Of a stretch of DNA of 64,000 nucleotides, positions 12,421 to 26,000 are shown piece by piece. The stretch comes from Himantopus leucocephalus. Lineage: Eukaryota; Chordata; Aves; Charadriiformes; Recurvirostridae. The translations under genes and the position numbers were made by a program. The notes beneath the pieces were generated by a model, which was not told the DNA's origin, searched no databases, and saw only the letters and a program-made list of their open reading frames with translations. The stretch is from the NCBI GenBank assembly GCA_003993805.1, contig RSEF01000003.1:57969745-58033744 (forward strand), in the 5' to 3' direction. How positions within the stretch are numbered: the stretch's first letter is position 1; each line of letters opens with the position of its first letter.

Positions 12421-15400
12421 AAAGCTAATGTAAATGTAATATTATTGTTTTCAGCTACAATCCAATTAAATTGGGCTGACAGAAGCTTTCACAGAAATGC
12501 CCAGGAAGATAACTTGTCTGTAAGGAAAATCCATTTAAAAGAAATAGTACTTCAGATATTTTCATGGTTCTGTGGCTCACTGAATTACATTCCTCTATAG
12601 AAGCCACAAAGCTGAGGTGGGAGAGCCAGTAACGTACCTATACTGGTGTTTTACTTACTGGGAGAAAAATGACTTAATTTTACAGTTCTTATTGTAAGTA
12701 TTTGAGTGTAGAAAAAAAAAAATAACCCCAGAAGACCCATTCCCAAAGGCAGAAAATACACATTTCCAAAAACACAACCTGCCCAGGGAACCTTTGCTGC
12801 CTCCTCCGCAGTCCCCGGCATCATCAGGAGCCGGGCTGCAGTGCGAAGCACCCTCTAAAACCCTGGTGGGTCAGCGCAAGGAGCAGCCCCATGCCATGCA
12901 GGAATGCCTTCACGGGCACTGCAAATAGCATCGGCTGGGCTCTCTGGCTGCAGCGCAGATACCTTTGATTGTGCGGTACGTTCCACAAAATCCAGCTTGG
13001 CATTATGCTCCAGGGTTTTTTGTGAAGTCACTTAGAGAACTGTGGTATTTGGTGTAGGACTTTCCTGTCACTGGAGTATGTAAATGCTGGCCTGCTTATT
13101 TGATAGTTATTAATGGTGTTAAGAAGAGAAGAAAAAGATACCCTACATAGGACACCCAAACCCACTCCGTTTCTCTTTTTAAACAGTTACCCTTTCCAGA
13201 TAAGCTGAGACAGTTCCTTGCACGTTAGCTGTTTGCCACAGTAAATAGTTGTTTTCTCCCCAAACAGTAAGCAGAAGTCTATATAAAGTCTCGCCTACAC
13301 ATGTGATGTACCGGGGAGGATGGGGGGGGAGGTCTTAAGCACTCTCAAGCACAGATCCCACTCACTTAAACTCCTAAAATACAACACAAGATGTCAAAGT
13401 CTTCATTTTCCCATGAACTGCACAGCAAATATGAAACGCAATCTTGATTCACACATGGTGATAAAACTCAGTGCCTGTAAATCTATGAATGTAGCTGGCA
13501 GTCATTAAGTACATTATGCGGAGGTCAGGTTGATGGTCCCATCTTTGTTTATTCCTCTTATTTAATGATCCATTGCTGAAGACATGCCGAAAACTTTCAG
13601 AATGTTTTACAACATATTTACTCGACCGAGAAGTGTGTCCTGTGCTTTTCATCCCCATTATCCTGACATGCTGAATGTAAATCAGAGACCAGTATGCAGA
13701 CTTAGCATTTGAGGAAAGCACAGAACAGCTTTTTTTTTCTTTTCCCAATGTATACAGAGAAAATACTTGTTCCTTTCTAAAGTAGCCCTTAGGAGAGATC
13801 GCCTTTTGGTAAAGGGATGAAACGGGGCCACCTTCATTTTGCGCAGCTGAATTCCACACAAGCCAAATGTCTCAGCATGGGACATTACACCTGGATCCAG
13901 GCAGACTTCCATTCAATTCAAGACAGCGTTGTTAAAATCACATTATGTTGTCAGGGGTCAGATCCCTGCAGCTCAAGCTAATCAAAGTTAATTTTTTCAA
14001 AGGTCCAGAGACTTAACCCTTCCTCAGCACTCTACTAACTCGAGGCCTGACAAGGCAGGTCACGTCTACGGATAAGGGCTGGATCAATTTAAGTAAAATT
14101 GTTTATAAAGTGAATGTATTTAGACTCATGCATATCCATGTATGGATACGCTAAACTGATGCAAGGCAGTTGAATGTTGGCCCAGGTAAAAAGGTACGAA
14201 TTTTCTTGTATGGCCAACACCACTGAAAACTTTCTTGGTGCACAGATGTTCGTACTAAAACACCCTATTAATCCTATGAAATTTTTAGAAGTCTGACTAG
14301 GAGTTTCAGTAGAGAGACGTGGTGCAGTTCAATCCATGGACTGGAAAAGGCATAGAAAGGAAGACGTATCAGAGAGATCTATTTACCAGTCTATAGAAAG
14401 AAAATTAAATATCTGAATTTTAAAGCATTCTGTTATTAAACTAATAGGTGAAAAAATATGGTGCAGGCCACCTATACAAATCTGGCATTTGCTTATAATA
14501 TGATAAATATTAGGTGATTTTATAAATAATTTTTCCCGTCAAGTTGACTAAGCTAATATACGGTAAGTGGATCCACAATTCATGCAAGGCATTTTTTGTT
14601 TCTATAAGTTGTCTAGTAACCTTGGTTAACTAATGGACCATAACACCTTATTAAGAAAAATCTATACCCTTTCTGAAGTTATTTTAGGCTGGTCTGTCTG
14701 ATAATTTTTACATCGAACGTAATTTGTCTGACTGCAAGGGGCTTTCTGACTGCAAACCCTTCCAAGTGCCGTGACATTATGTACCTCCCAGGTTAATGCT
14801 CACTAAAAGCTGAGTCAGTCTAAAGGACAAAAGAATACCCAGAATATGAGGAGCGCGACCTTCTCCGCAGACAGAACATTTACGTGCATACGTCATTAGT
14901 CTACTGCTAATAGCCTGGTATGGAACTGCCAAAATAAGACATCATTCAGCTCATCTNCTAAAATGTATTCTAGTGACAATCAACGTTATACCTAATGTAT
15001 TACAAACTTGCTGGTGCAGTAAATAACTGTAATACTTCAGCATGTGTGCAGTGATGTGGCCACGTAGGAGCTCTAGGTCTCCCAGTTTTCCCTGGCCAGG
15101 TACTTGATCAGTGTTTGTACCGGCTCACACACCACACGAGGCCTTGGGCCGTGTATTTTTCACATACATGAAAAATGCTATCCCCATTATAATCGCAATC
15201 AAGCCTTTATGAAAGCTCTACTACCAACATCAGACCATGCCCTTTTAGCAAAGAAAAATGATGTATATAATTGCCAAATCATAAAATAGCTGAAAAGAAA
15301 GCAAGCAGTATGTGTCCTCAGGTATAAAATCCATTTCCTCCAGGAAGTTTCCACGTTTTGAGGGTTACAGCAAAATTCATGGTGCTCTGTCTTATCCAGT

Positions 15401-17855
15401 TCGCCTTCTTGTGCATTTTTGATCAGCCCTTAAAAAGCTGGCACATTTTATTACATCAGAATTCAATCTAAGAAACCTGAACACATGTTCATGCTTCACT
15501 GCTTGCTGGTTATTAGGATAATCTGCAGGAAACAACATAACAATAGGGCATTGTTTGTGAATGTGAGCAAAAGGTTACAACAACAGCCTGCGCTCAGACC
15601 TGACTTCTTGACTCCCATTCCCTTTGCTATGAAGAAAGCACATGTTGTGCGCGGTAGCTATTTGCATTACGGTCAAAGTTTTTTCTGCCATTCCTTGCAG
15701 CCCAGAAGAGAACAAGGTGTAGGAGAAGCACATTTATCCCGAAAACACCGTGTAGCTGGAATGGTGTGCTCCGTGGGAGGTGACCAGCTGTGGTGTAACA
15801 CAGATCTCAGGCTCCCCATCATCGCAATATTTGAGTACCTCACAGTACCCAGCAAGCAGATCTGCTACAAGCATAATCTAGGAGGTAACAGGAGAGCCGT
15901 GTGAGAAATTATTCCCTTTCACAGAAATGTGGTTAGATCCACAAACGTGGAGTTCCACAGTCCTCAAGCCCCTCCTTCCTTGCTGCCCAACCACACAGGC
16001 ACCAGAATTACCCATACATTGAAGCTTTCACCCTTGGTACCTAAATGTCCACTTGGGGGTACCACCACGGCTGTCTGCACCATAGCAATGCCCTGTTAGC
16101 GCTTCCACTGTTGGATAAATGGTGTCCAGTCCCTTAAAGAGTCCTGGAGAGCAGCCTGAACACTGCACTTTTTGAGGAGCCTGTGCCTTTTCAGGTGATG
16201 CTGGGCTGTCAAAAGCATGCGTGTTTGGGGAAAAAAAGCTTATCCTCTCTCCTCGGGGTCTCCATTCCCAAGAGATCGGCCTAGACAATACAGTGCTGGG
16301 TAGCAAGGTACCCTGTCATTTGTGTTACAGGGGCTCTCTTTCCAGACCAAATCCCACACAAGACTGGCATTTAGATGGGGGAGGGGACCATTTCTGTCCA
16401 TCCATGCAGTAGCCTGGGCAGGACACAGAACAGTTTGAGGTGTCTTGACCCAATCCTCTTTTCTGCCTGAAGGGCTTCTCCTACCTTCCAATGGCCAAAC
16501 CAACCAGATCTGTTTGCTGGTACAGTACAAGCATTTGAGGACTTTTGTCCTGCCAGCTAGGATTAGGGGGAAACACTGGTGATGCTTTTGCATAGTGAAT
16601 AAAGCAGTGTCAACACCTCTATAGGACAAGGGCACGGGGCTGAACTCTTGTTTCTAGTCCTCCTTCCAAAAAAAACAGTGCTTCAGGATTTTGAGTAGGC
16701 ACTGAGAAGGACAGGTGAGTGCCCTAATCAGCAGGCTGTATTTTCATACACATAGTCTATTTAAAGCCTAATGAACTGCTTGTTATTTTAGGCAGACCCT
16801 GGCTGCACGCTCCGACAATCCTCACCACAACCTGTTCTGCTGCCTCCAGCTCTTTTGTCCCAAGGGGCCTCTCCTGGCCGGGGGTGCCCTGTGGTGTTGA
16901 ATTCCCAGGCGCCACCCAAAGAAAGACATCATAAACTTGAAGCAGGACAAGACTTAAAGGTTCCTCTTGATGTTTTTTGGAAAAATAAAATTTAAGAAAA
17001 CGATCTCTTGTTGGAGCACAGGGGAGAAAACCACACCACCTGCATAAAGCAATGGTAGTAAGACTGGAAGGCGGTCCCTTGCAGTATGAAGAGCAGCACC
17101 AGTAATTTGCCTCTTAAACAGCCAGATTCAGCCAGTAAACCCTTCCTACTAGGCAAAACACCAAAGCGGTTTTTAACCACAGTCTTCACTGCAGCCCTGT
17201 GTAAGTTCCAGCTACATTGTCAGGCTGACAGCGACACTGAGGGATGAAGATGGTGCCTGATTTCAGAGATGCCGGAATAATGCCAAAATCTGCCCTCCAT
17301 TGGTGCAAGCGGAGATAAATGACTTAATTGGTTCTGGCTTACCCCCACCAGCCCCGCTCGCTAGTGCTTAGCACGTAAAAGAAACATGAGTTAATGCATT
17401 GTACAGGAACCCTGGCTGGTGCTGACTCTGGGATGATGAGAAAGAACTGAGCATCTTTCATTAAACTACACGTGCACTGAAAAACAGTATAATGGGCATT
17501 ATTTCAGCAAGCTTTTCTCCTGCTGAGGAGGCAGGGTAGCCAAGGCTTGTATGTGTCAGCGTTGCCATACCGTAGTGTCCGACAGGCGGCAATTAAGGCA
17601 GACGCAGCTAGTTCCAGTAGAAACAGAGCCTTTATTAAAACTGGAAGGAGGAATTCTGAGTGTTGATTAGGAAGCATCCTGCTAGAGGCTTTCTAACACC
17701 TGGGACCCCTGACTTCCAGCCTTTTTAGCAGTCCGTCTGCTTTAAGTTGTGCAATATTGTTTTCCCCTGGTTGTAAGTCTATAGTTACCTTCCTTTTTCT
17801 AATCTGAAATATATTCAGAATCACCCACTGCCAGTATTTGCATGTAATATATATA
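12421..17855. other. Intergenic DNA, no gene seen
   Basis: I see no supported gene, RNA or intact transposon. A single N at 14957 has no duplicated flanks, unlike most other single-N joins in this window. Frames at 13449-13912 and 15485-15904 have no recognisable domains. Confidence 0.5.
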
Positions 17856-18068
17856 CACACACATGTAATATATATATACACAGTATACATATTACAGTTC
17901 CCAATAATGTACCTCTACAGATAGATCTTGGTGATATTTAGTTATAAATGGGAAGGAAGAGNCACACACATGTAATATATATATACACAGTATATATATT
18001 ACAGTTCCCAATAATGTACCTCTGCAGATAGATCTTGGTGATATTTAGTTATAAATGGGAAGGAAGAG
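17856..18068. repeat. Tandem duplication of 106 bp joined by a single N, including a TA/CA microsatellite
   Basis: Copies at 17856-17961 and 17963-18068 flank an N at 17962. I count about two substitutions (TATACATAT versus TATATATAT, and CTCTACAG versus CTCTGCAG). Each copy starts with CACACACATGTAATATATAT, a TA/CA microsatellite. The N at the exact junction points to unmerged contig ends. Confidence 0.88.
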
Positions 18069-21000
18069 GTCCAAACTAGTATTTTCCAGAAAGAAACATC
18101 AAGACAGTTTTCTTTGTAGGATTGTTATGATTAGAAAAGTGCAAAGGGATTTTAGGGTGAGGTGCAAAGGATGTTCGGAATATTAAGAAATTTGCTTTCA
18201 TCAGTCTTTCACAGTGACTCAGATTGCTTAGTTACAAGGCTTTCCTGAATCCTCTCCAGATTTTCATGTTTCAGGAAAGAAGTGGCACACCAAAGATTAC
18301 CTAGCACCCCAGCACTCTAGCGCTCAAACCAGAGGAAAACATCATCTTTCAATGTTGCAAATGCATTTAAAGAGTGCATTTGCTCTCTGCCACAGAGCTC
18401 ATCAGCTGAACATGTGCTTCCAGCATACTGCTATTATTATGCAAGTATCTTTCAAAATCACTGCTTCTCAACACTGAGCCTCCCAATCTGTAACTATGAC
18501 CTAATTAAGTCCCCCCCTGATTATATGGCCTTTCATTTGTCCATACTGAACACATTGAATACACCTAAGAATAGTTTATATTTTCTTGCTAGTCACTGCT
18601 AGTAGCACCATAAAGCCTGAAGCAAAGAACCAATTCTTGCTGGATACCTCCTAAATCACACCTGATGGGTGGCAACCATTCCCAAAATACACTCATATTT
18701 TGAAGCCTGGTATTTAGGCACTGAATAACCCGTTTGATACATAACATCTTGATTTTTTATCACTTTAGGTTCTACACAGCATAACCAAGCCAAACATCTC
18801 CTAATGCAGCGAGATAGATGCATGAAATAATTCCCTCAAACCTGTTTTTCCTCCAACCCATGTTAATTGGAATTATTTGTATTCAATCTCTCCATTCTTT
18901 CTGGCTCAGTCCCTATATCATCTGTTCCACATTTTTGCCTGGGACTGATGTCAGACTCACCAGCTAATGACTACCACTCTACCTCAGTTTCTCCCTTTAA
19001 AAATTGTTACAACACTCATTAATAATAATTTCTTTAAAAGCATGCGGCTCTCTCAAGAGGGAGACCAAGAGGGTACATTGTGTGCCCTACCTGGTTACCC
19101 TCAGAAGGGGAATGATTCTGAGCCCAGGTAACTCATTGCCTTTCCAGCCCACAAACAGAAGGCCAGAAAGCTCTGCCAGCTCCGTCTCCAGGCTACAAAC
19201 CAAATGGCAACTCTGTGCCTTTGTGTGGCCAACTGTCTGCAGCTCTTTTGGAGCACTCTCCTGCCCACTACTATATACTAACACATCTTGCAACAAGCTG
19301 GGACATCTCTGCCTCCCTATCCTACTTGCATCCCTCCTACACGTATAGGAAAGGTCCAGCTAGCCCAGCGCTCCGTCTCCAACAGTGTTCCTAAGCAGAC
19401 TTTCCACAGGCTCTGTGCTCTGGCTGGATATCACTCACGCAGGTCAGTCCTCTGCATGCTGAAAAGTGCATTGTTTTGCTTGGGAAACATTTTTGCTCCC
19501 ATGTGTTAGCAATGCCTCCTGAACTGCACAAAGAATGTGACGCAGCCATGCATAAATATTATGAGGAGACAGCTTGTTCTATAAATGAACATGTAACAGA
19601 ATTTGATTGAATGTAATGTTCACTGAAATGGGAGGAAAAAAATGGGGGCAAAGTGGAAGTGTTGATATGTTTCACAAGGATGGTAAAAAACTTGGACTAG
19701 TCATCTTTGACACAGCAAAATCCAAAATAACTTAGGGACCACTTCTCAGCTGTGGGATGTCCTTTTCTATCAGCTGTAAAGAACCTCCAATTTCTGAGCA
19801 TTCGGGTCTAAGCCAGTGCGACCAGGGAGTTGGCAAGGAGGGAAATCATGAGGCTCATGAAAACCTCTTTTGCTTTTTCTCTCCGCTGAGAAGCAGCCCA
19901 GTTTGATACAGGTACTACGTGTTCTCTTACCATTTTGTTTCTGTGTTTCTAGAAACCGAACTGGTGTTAAGATTTCACCCACTCCCCCTTCCAAATGGGA
20001 TGACCGATGGGATGACCCACAGTGGAAGGAGGCTAAACCAGCAATGCATGTGCTGTCTAACCAGTGCTAAAACTGAACTCAGAAGACTCAGGCAAACACT
20101 GGAGTCGAGCACAGCAACCTACTTTCATGGCATCAGTTGCAGAACTGGAGCTCTAGTGCACAGTGCATAGCACAACCAGGGGAAGTACAGAAAATAAGTA
20201 CACCAAATTCCTCTGCAAAGCCCCAGGAAAGCTTTATGGTTGCCAAGCTACTAATATTGTCAAAATACTTGTTTTCCTTTTTCATTCTGCCCATAATACA
20301 CTGTGACTGTGAAAACAGGCAGAAATTAAAAATAAATAAAAAAAAGGAAAAGAAACCCCAGTGACACAGGTTCACACTGAGCATGCGGACCAGCGTGGGA
20401 ATGGGAAAGGGGAGGGGACCACAGGACTTACCAGGACTAACCCAACACAGTAGCAGGCAATAGATGCTTTGCTGTGGGAAACCACTTTTGCATCCTACAA
20501 GCCCTTAGATGCTTTCTGATAAGCTGTAAAAAAGCAAAGGTGCAAAAGACAAGTGTGGTGTGCCAGAGGGAGAGAAAAGGAGAGCCTGAGGTCACACAGT
20601 TCCATCCGCACTCTGCAGAGAAGTTTATTTGTTTTGCTTTTTCAGGCAAGCACTCATCAGCTGTCTTTCACAACCATGACAGCCCTCTTCTCCATTAGCA
20701 ATCTGATCTACTGCTTGAGGTAGCACTTACTGGTCTGGGAAAAAGCTTTGAGGCAGAGCAAAGGAAAAGGAGATCACAGGCAAGAGGTAGCAATGCCACA
20801 AAACTGTGGCACACCCTGTTCACGCCGAGGGTAGCTGCACAACCTATCTGCATCCAGAAGAGGTACACAACCTTTAACGCTTGAGCACCATCTGCTCCAC
20901 CAGACGAAAAAAGCTGAACTTGCCCTCAAGTTTGCAAATTTAGATTAAAAAAAACCCAAAGAAATCTAGCTGTGGTTGCAAGCAGCAATGAGGGAACTTA

Positions 21001-22440
21001 TCTCAGGGCAATCTTTACCTCAGTCGAGCCTTTCATGTCACTGAATTAGCAAGCCATTACGTCAGGTAGACAACAGTTAACTGTATGTTTCTCCATCACA
21101 AGGGGACGGCAGGGAGAAGCAGACTTCGCTGAAGCACAACACAGCATTACTAACGCAGTGGAACAACGCTACTCTCAGAAAAGTGCTCTTGAACGGTAGC
21201 CGTACAAACTTCCGCCTCACTTAATCGGCATATCATTAGCTTCTCCACCGGCTGTGCAGAAGAAAGAGTGAGGCAGGCTACCACCTGAGACAGGACAGGG
21301 ACTCCATCGTTATGCTTCTTATTCCTCCCTGGGAGAAGGGAACGTTTTTGGGTGGGAAGATGGAAGTAACACTGGCTATTCTTCCTCCTTCAACATTTCA
21401 AAGTAAGACTCTACACAGTGCTGAGCAGTATGTCTACTTTGCCAATATTATACCTGTCCACTCTACTTTGCAGACAACTTTCCCAAACTACAGTATTAAA
21501 AAATATACACAACACTTACAGAATTTGAGAGTTTGCAAAAGTGACAGAAAAGTGTGTGAAAACGAAGAGCTGTGTGTACAACTACTCCATCTCCTCTAGT
21601 ATTCATGTTGAAGAGTTGACATCCACAGCTAAAACAATTAACATTAATAGGTGTTATTAATTTGAACTGAACAACAATAAAATAATATAACGTAATGATC
21701 ACCACCTTCATTGCAAGCTAAATTGTTCACCTTGAGGGACCTCAAAATCTTGCTGAAGACTTCACCACAGTAATTTGGCCCCCGAACTTCCCACATGTAG
21801 GTAAGAAAATATTTTTCCTGACTGTCTAGGGTATCTAACCTCAGAAGTTGCCAAGATGCCCTCACACGGCACTGTGCAACCTTGTTCGACATCTAAATAA
21901 TACAGGTAATTCATCAGCATGGATGGCACCTCCAAAACCATGGGCAGGGTTGGGCTCTGAGGCCTGTTTGCATCGATTAACATCACAGTGTTGAAAGATC
22001 CTCCAGCTAGAAGTAAAAAAACTGTGTCCCAAGCTGGATGCCATGCAGATGTAAGACACTGCGTCACATCTAACCCGAGCTGGCTAACTGGTCTGGGTGC
22101 AGCCACCAGTACTGATGTGACTATGCTGTTCACAGGTTCAGATGAATGCCCGCCGGGCAAAAGGCACTGCACCACATAAACATGCTCAGAGTTAGCACAG
22201 GGACCTCTGGTGCAGCACTGGTTACACAGAGCAGACGTGGCCTTCGTGGGGTGCCGAAGGAGAAAACAAACAAAAAGACCCCATTGCTGAGGTTTGTAGG
22301 GTAAGTGGGAAAGGTGTACTCTACTGTTGCTTCCCCTTCCCATTTTTAACCTCAACAGCCATCCTTGCTCCTAAATTCTGTGATGCTCTATGCCTCCTGA
22401 AGCCGCACATGCCAAAGTAAACAGCCACTTCGACTTCTTG
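18069..22440. other. Intergenic DNA, no gene seen
   Basis: The longest intergenic open frame of the window lies here on the minus strand (21762-22355, 197 codons). It has no family motif, signal peptide or domain that I recognise and no neighbouring exons. It is probably a chance frame, perhaps inside a non-coding transcript or a decayed repeat. Confidence 0.5.
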
Positions 22441-23000
22441 CAGGCACTTTAAGCAGAGCCTTAAGCTGTTGTGTAGGAAATGCATGTTTATGCCTTATAG
22501 GAGCTGTATAATATATTACAATCACTGTGCTAAGTGATACAAACTAGGGAATTTAAAAGTTACATTTGGCAACCTGCCCTTACTGTGCTCTAATTATTTC
22601 TTAATATCCCAATTTAAGGGCAGCATATTGGCCCCAATTTTAAATTGTCTGGCATTTATAAGTTTGTGTCACAGAATTAATGTTAAACAGTTTTCGTATT
22701 CTTTATTGAAAACTGCTGATTGTGTATTGTCTGACAAAGCAGAATGTCTCCATTAGAATAATGATTTATTGTAAATAAGGTAGTATTAAGGCTGACTATT
22801 CTGGGTATTAAAAATGCATGGAAAAAATCCATTGGAAAAAGTGTTATGTGAGCTGTCATAATTTGCCAGTTTAATATCTTTGTCATTTGCATTTCTTTTC
22901 AAAATGCCAAGAGCAATTAAACCTTATCCCACCACTAGAAGTTGCCAAATTTCACTTGAAATTAAAACAGAATAATGCGTCATGTTAGTTATTTTAATAA
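22440..23000. other. AT-rich unique block, candidate conserved non-coding element
   Basis: This is a long, complex, repeat-free AT-rich stretch. It contains octamer-like and homeodomain-like words (for example ATGCATG, TAATTATTTC, TTTATTGTAAATAAGG) and no meaningful open frame. The texture resembles vertebrate conserved enhancers. Conservation is not shown by a single sequence. Confidence 0.25.
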
Positions 23001-26000
23001 TATTAAACAACAAAAACAGAAACAGAAAAGAGAAGTAAAGGAGACTTATATAACAACTGCAGCTAGAAACAAAGCAGCTAAAATATATAGGCTGTTTTTG
23101 TGATTACGCACGCTCACACGAACTCCATAGGCTTCCTACATTAACAAACCATTTCCCTTGACAGTATGGCCGTAGCAAAGCATTGCTGGACTATGGTCTA
23201 AACGTCAATAAGCAGCTCCCAGCAACGTGCATTTTCTGCTGGTTTGAGAGCGCCATATATTCAGTTCCTCTCTCCACACGGTTTCCGTGCAAGCCTCCAT
23301 AACGAAATACCCTTCGCTTTTTGGACAGACGCAAGTCCCAGTGAGAAAGACAGAAGGGACTTGTGAGTCAGCAGGAGCTGGAGCTAGGACGAATCGATCA
23401 CAACTTTGTTTCCTGTGGAAATACCAGCTGTTGTCATATTTGTGTTTGAATTACATTGTGCAAGGCTTCTCCTAGCAATGGTCAAGCCACGGATGAAAAG
23501 CTTGTTTCTGGGATTGTCTCCCACTATGCCTGCCTCTCTATAGAGATATAGAATTGTCTTTATCATTATGAAATAGCCTGTCGCTGTTCAGAAATACATG
23601 TAAGGGGATTTTAGCATACAATAAGTTGTGAACTGGGTGATCAGAGTAATCTTTGGTAGTTACGTTACAGGAATGGTGGTGCTGAGCAAACTAAGATTAA
23701 ATATTTGGCCCTAGCCAGTTTAGCTTCTCCTGGGTCTTCTGCTTTATTTGAAAATTGGATGTTATCAGGGACTTAATTCTGCACTCAAGACTGCTGTTTG
23801 AGCCACATGTTCCCAGCGACTTGGTACCCCATTGCTGACAACGAGTTTGTCTCCTCTGGGAGGAAAGCAGCTAACCATAAACATCATCCCTACTTCTGTG
23901 CCTTGCGGCAAGTCCTGCTGCTGGTACCACTGCTCCCACGAGGTGCTTGGAGAGGATGCTTTTGTACTGGTATCAGTACAAACCACATTAGCTTCTGTCT
24001 GCCAGTATCTCCAGAAAAGGTGGCAGGTTTATTCAAATGAATACGGCTACTTCCTTATTCTGGCATCTCCAGCAGCAAACGGGACATCCCTTCTAAGTGT
24101 TGAGCCAAGAACACACGGCTTCTTAGTGTGGGATAACAAACCTGGGTGACCCATCTCCACCACCCTGCCTCTCCGTGGGGCACCAGTGGGGGCTGCTTGC
24201 TTTGGCGCTGGGCCCCCCCCTGTGCTCACCCAGGGGCTGCTGGTCCCCACCTGCCAGAAGGAGCGATTAGAGAGCAACTCAGCTGCTTTACTCAGGATTT
24301 ACTTCTCTCTGCCGGGAGAAGGTTGCTAGGTATTCTTATGGTCCTAAGCTACTTATATTTTCCAATTATACTTTAGGAAGAAGTCTCATAAACGTTTTAT
24401 GTGAAAATATAAAAAATGGTTAAATAGTGAGACAGAGGGGAAAAAAAAAGACTTTTTGGTAAAATTCCATCCAGTCTACTTTTAGAGCTCAAAGCAATAC
24501 CCCTGCAAGTCACCCCGTAATTAAGCATCAAATTTCCTAAAAGACTTACAGTTAGAGACAATGAACGATGATTAAACAGCAGCAGACTAGATCCTTATTA
24601 TCAGCCACCTGCTCTTTGGTCATACAATCCCGCTTTCCCCCTTGCAGCTCACTTCCAGCCCCCTCGATTTGGGGTGTTCAAAGCCCCCAGAGCGCAGGCT
24701 GCTTTTCTCAGAGCAATTTGTGCCAGTGCCTCTCTTCATACAACCTTTCCTCCTCCGGACTGCTCCCTCATGCTGTCAAAATGGTTGGCTGCTGCAACTA
24801 TGGTCTGGTCCTTGCTGGAAGTGTATGGGGAAGCAGTGTCTGTCAAATCTGGATTTCTACTTCCGTACACAACACTTGCTGCTTCACCATAGGTGGCGGT
24901 GATGATTCAGAGCTCGGAACAGGGGTCTGAGGGCAGTTTGCAAAAAAACCCACACAACCAGCAGATGGAAACATAAGGCATGAACTCAGCACCCAACAGT
25001 CTGATGCTTGAGAGCTTTTATCAGAAAACAGAATCAGAATTTACTGGAAAATAAAATCTGCATTATACCATCTCTGAAAACCAGCCCGAGTTCATGGTGC
25101 TTCTTTATAAGAAGTATTGTACAGACTGGAATAGTTGCTTAAAATATTGTGAGTGTGTATAAATGCAGTGCAACACCAGCATTTCTAGCTAAAGAGAGCC
25201 ATTTGAAGTAGGGTGAGTGGACCACCTCTACATCAGAAGATGCTCCATCATTTTAGTCCTACATGATATTTGGTTACTTCTAGTGCAAGCTCCTATAGAG
25301 TTATTCTGGGCTACGTCTACACAGACTTGAAAATAACATTGGAAGCTGCAGCATCACAAAGAAGTCTAATCCTCACAGAAATGTTTTCCAAGATCACAGC
25401 TTTATAAGCACACTGTTCCAGCTTCTGGGTAAAGGGCCATAAGCCATGAGTATTATTCTAAAATTACAAGAAGAAATTGGACTGTCTAGCAGACAGTGAC
25501 CTGTGACACACTATGGCACCTGCTTCAACCTAGGTCATGAGTGCAAATAGGAGACAATGTAGTATAAAAGAGATTGTTGTTGCTTTGTATTTTATTGTGC
25601 ATGTGCAAACCATTTTGTGATCTATAGAACACGGCATATGAACCCAGTAAAAGTCAACACGGCATCATTGATAGCCACATACATAAGAGTGAGGGGGAGA
25701 GAAAGGAGATGATGTTGTCCTGCCCAAAAGCATCTACCCACTGTCGGGGAGAACAAGAGAAGGAAAAAGGCCGAGAAACATACACAAGTCACTTGGGCAA
25801 GGTACGACCAAAGATCAAAACAGAAGCTGCCAGCAGGACACAAATGATTTTGCTGCTGGAGTTTGGAGCTGTCATTGAGATTCAAGGGCTGACAAACCCA
25901 CAGTCACAGTGGCACTGTCTCCATCGCAAGTGGTTTTGTTTCACTAGGTTTCCAAATTGATAGGGCAATTCAGCCAGGCTTAAGCCTTAGATGGCCAAAG

